This document shows, piece after piece, positions 41,740-41,793 of a stretch of 41,793 bases of DNA; positions within the stretch are counted from its first letter, which is position 1, and each line of letters begins with the position of its first letter. Below the pieces are notes generated by a model. The model was not told where the DNA came from. It ran no database searches and worked only from the letters and a program-made list of their open reading frames with translations. Both the position numbers and the translations under genes were made by a program. Source of the stretch: Thiobacillus denitrificans. Its GTDB lineage: Bacteria > Pseudomonadota > Gammaproteobacteria > Burkholderiales > Thiobacillaceae. The stretch spans positions 1 to 41,793 of the forward strand of contig DYIY01000026.1 of the NCBI GenBank assembly GCA_020723405.1, written 5' to 3'.

Positions 41740-41793
41740 GTAAGCGTCCAGCCCACCCACCTCCCCCCAACGCCCAGGATCAGGTATTTACGC
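41740..41793. mobile_element. Possible left end of an IS66-like element
   Basis: GTAAGCGTCC at 41740 resembles IS66-family terminal repeats, which begin GTAAGC. The interruption is directly after Cas3's PFTNII motif. Only 54 bases are visible, so the family is a guess. Confidence 0.45.

Overview
This window most resembles a chromosomal segment of a denitrifying betaproteobacterium, perhaps Rhodocyclales or a relative. That placement is inferred from gene content, high GC and repeat types; there is no marker gene here. No rRNA or tRNA gene was recognised.

Layout. (1) 1-3831 is part of a lower-GC integron cassette array on the + strand: five cassette-type genes, six attC-like sites, and a ~212 bp unit present twice whose ends fall on recombination points. 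No integrase gene is visible. (2) 3832-7331 holds a frameshifted rhodanese gene, a GNAT acetyltransferase, a DUF1330 protein, a LysE-type exporter, and an EamA exporter/chorismate mutase pair behind a possible attenuator (promoter, Trp-containing leader peptide, GCAA-loop terminator). (3) 7344-20465 is a nitrate assimilation locus, mostly on the - strand: an ABC nitrate transporter, two DUF302 proteins, a RAYT transposase with REP elements, the ANTAR antiterminator NasT, a DmsB-DmsC-like fusion, NasA, NirD and NirB. Both operon heads (nrtA and nirB) carry a near-perfect sigma-54 promoter followed by a leader with an AACGGC hexaloop hairpin that overlaps the terminator. This is the arrangement expected for ammonium (NtrC) control plus nitrate (NasT) antitermination. 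(4) 20592-33599 is the respiratory nitrate module: narXL on the - strand, and narK1, narK2, a small membrane protein and narGHJI on the + strand. (5) 33600-35888 has a strong terminator, an FNR-type box, and DUF2249, FmdE-like and HPP-CBS genes, probably an anaerobically induced accessory set. (6) 35905-41793 is an accessory tail: an orphan antitoxin-like gene, a DUF433 gene, and a type I-C CRISPR-Cas operon. That operon has a truncated cas3 start, cas5c, cas8c (with a probable internal cas11c start), cas7c, and a second, different cas3. The second cas3 appears to be cut at 41740 by the end of an IS66-like element and runs off the window. No CRISPR array is seen.

How it works together: nitrate is imported by NrtABC for assimilation (NasA, then NirBD) and by NarK1/NarK2 for respiration (NarGHI, matured by NarJ). 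NarXL senses nitrate or nitrite for respiration, and NasT acts on the assimilation leaders. The most notable signals are the two-leader NasT regulon, the membrane-anchored Fe-S partner beside NasA, the duplicated cassette unit, the cas3 replacement, and the soluble insertion in NarK2.
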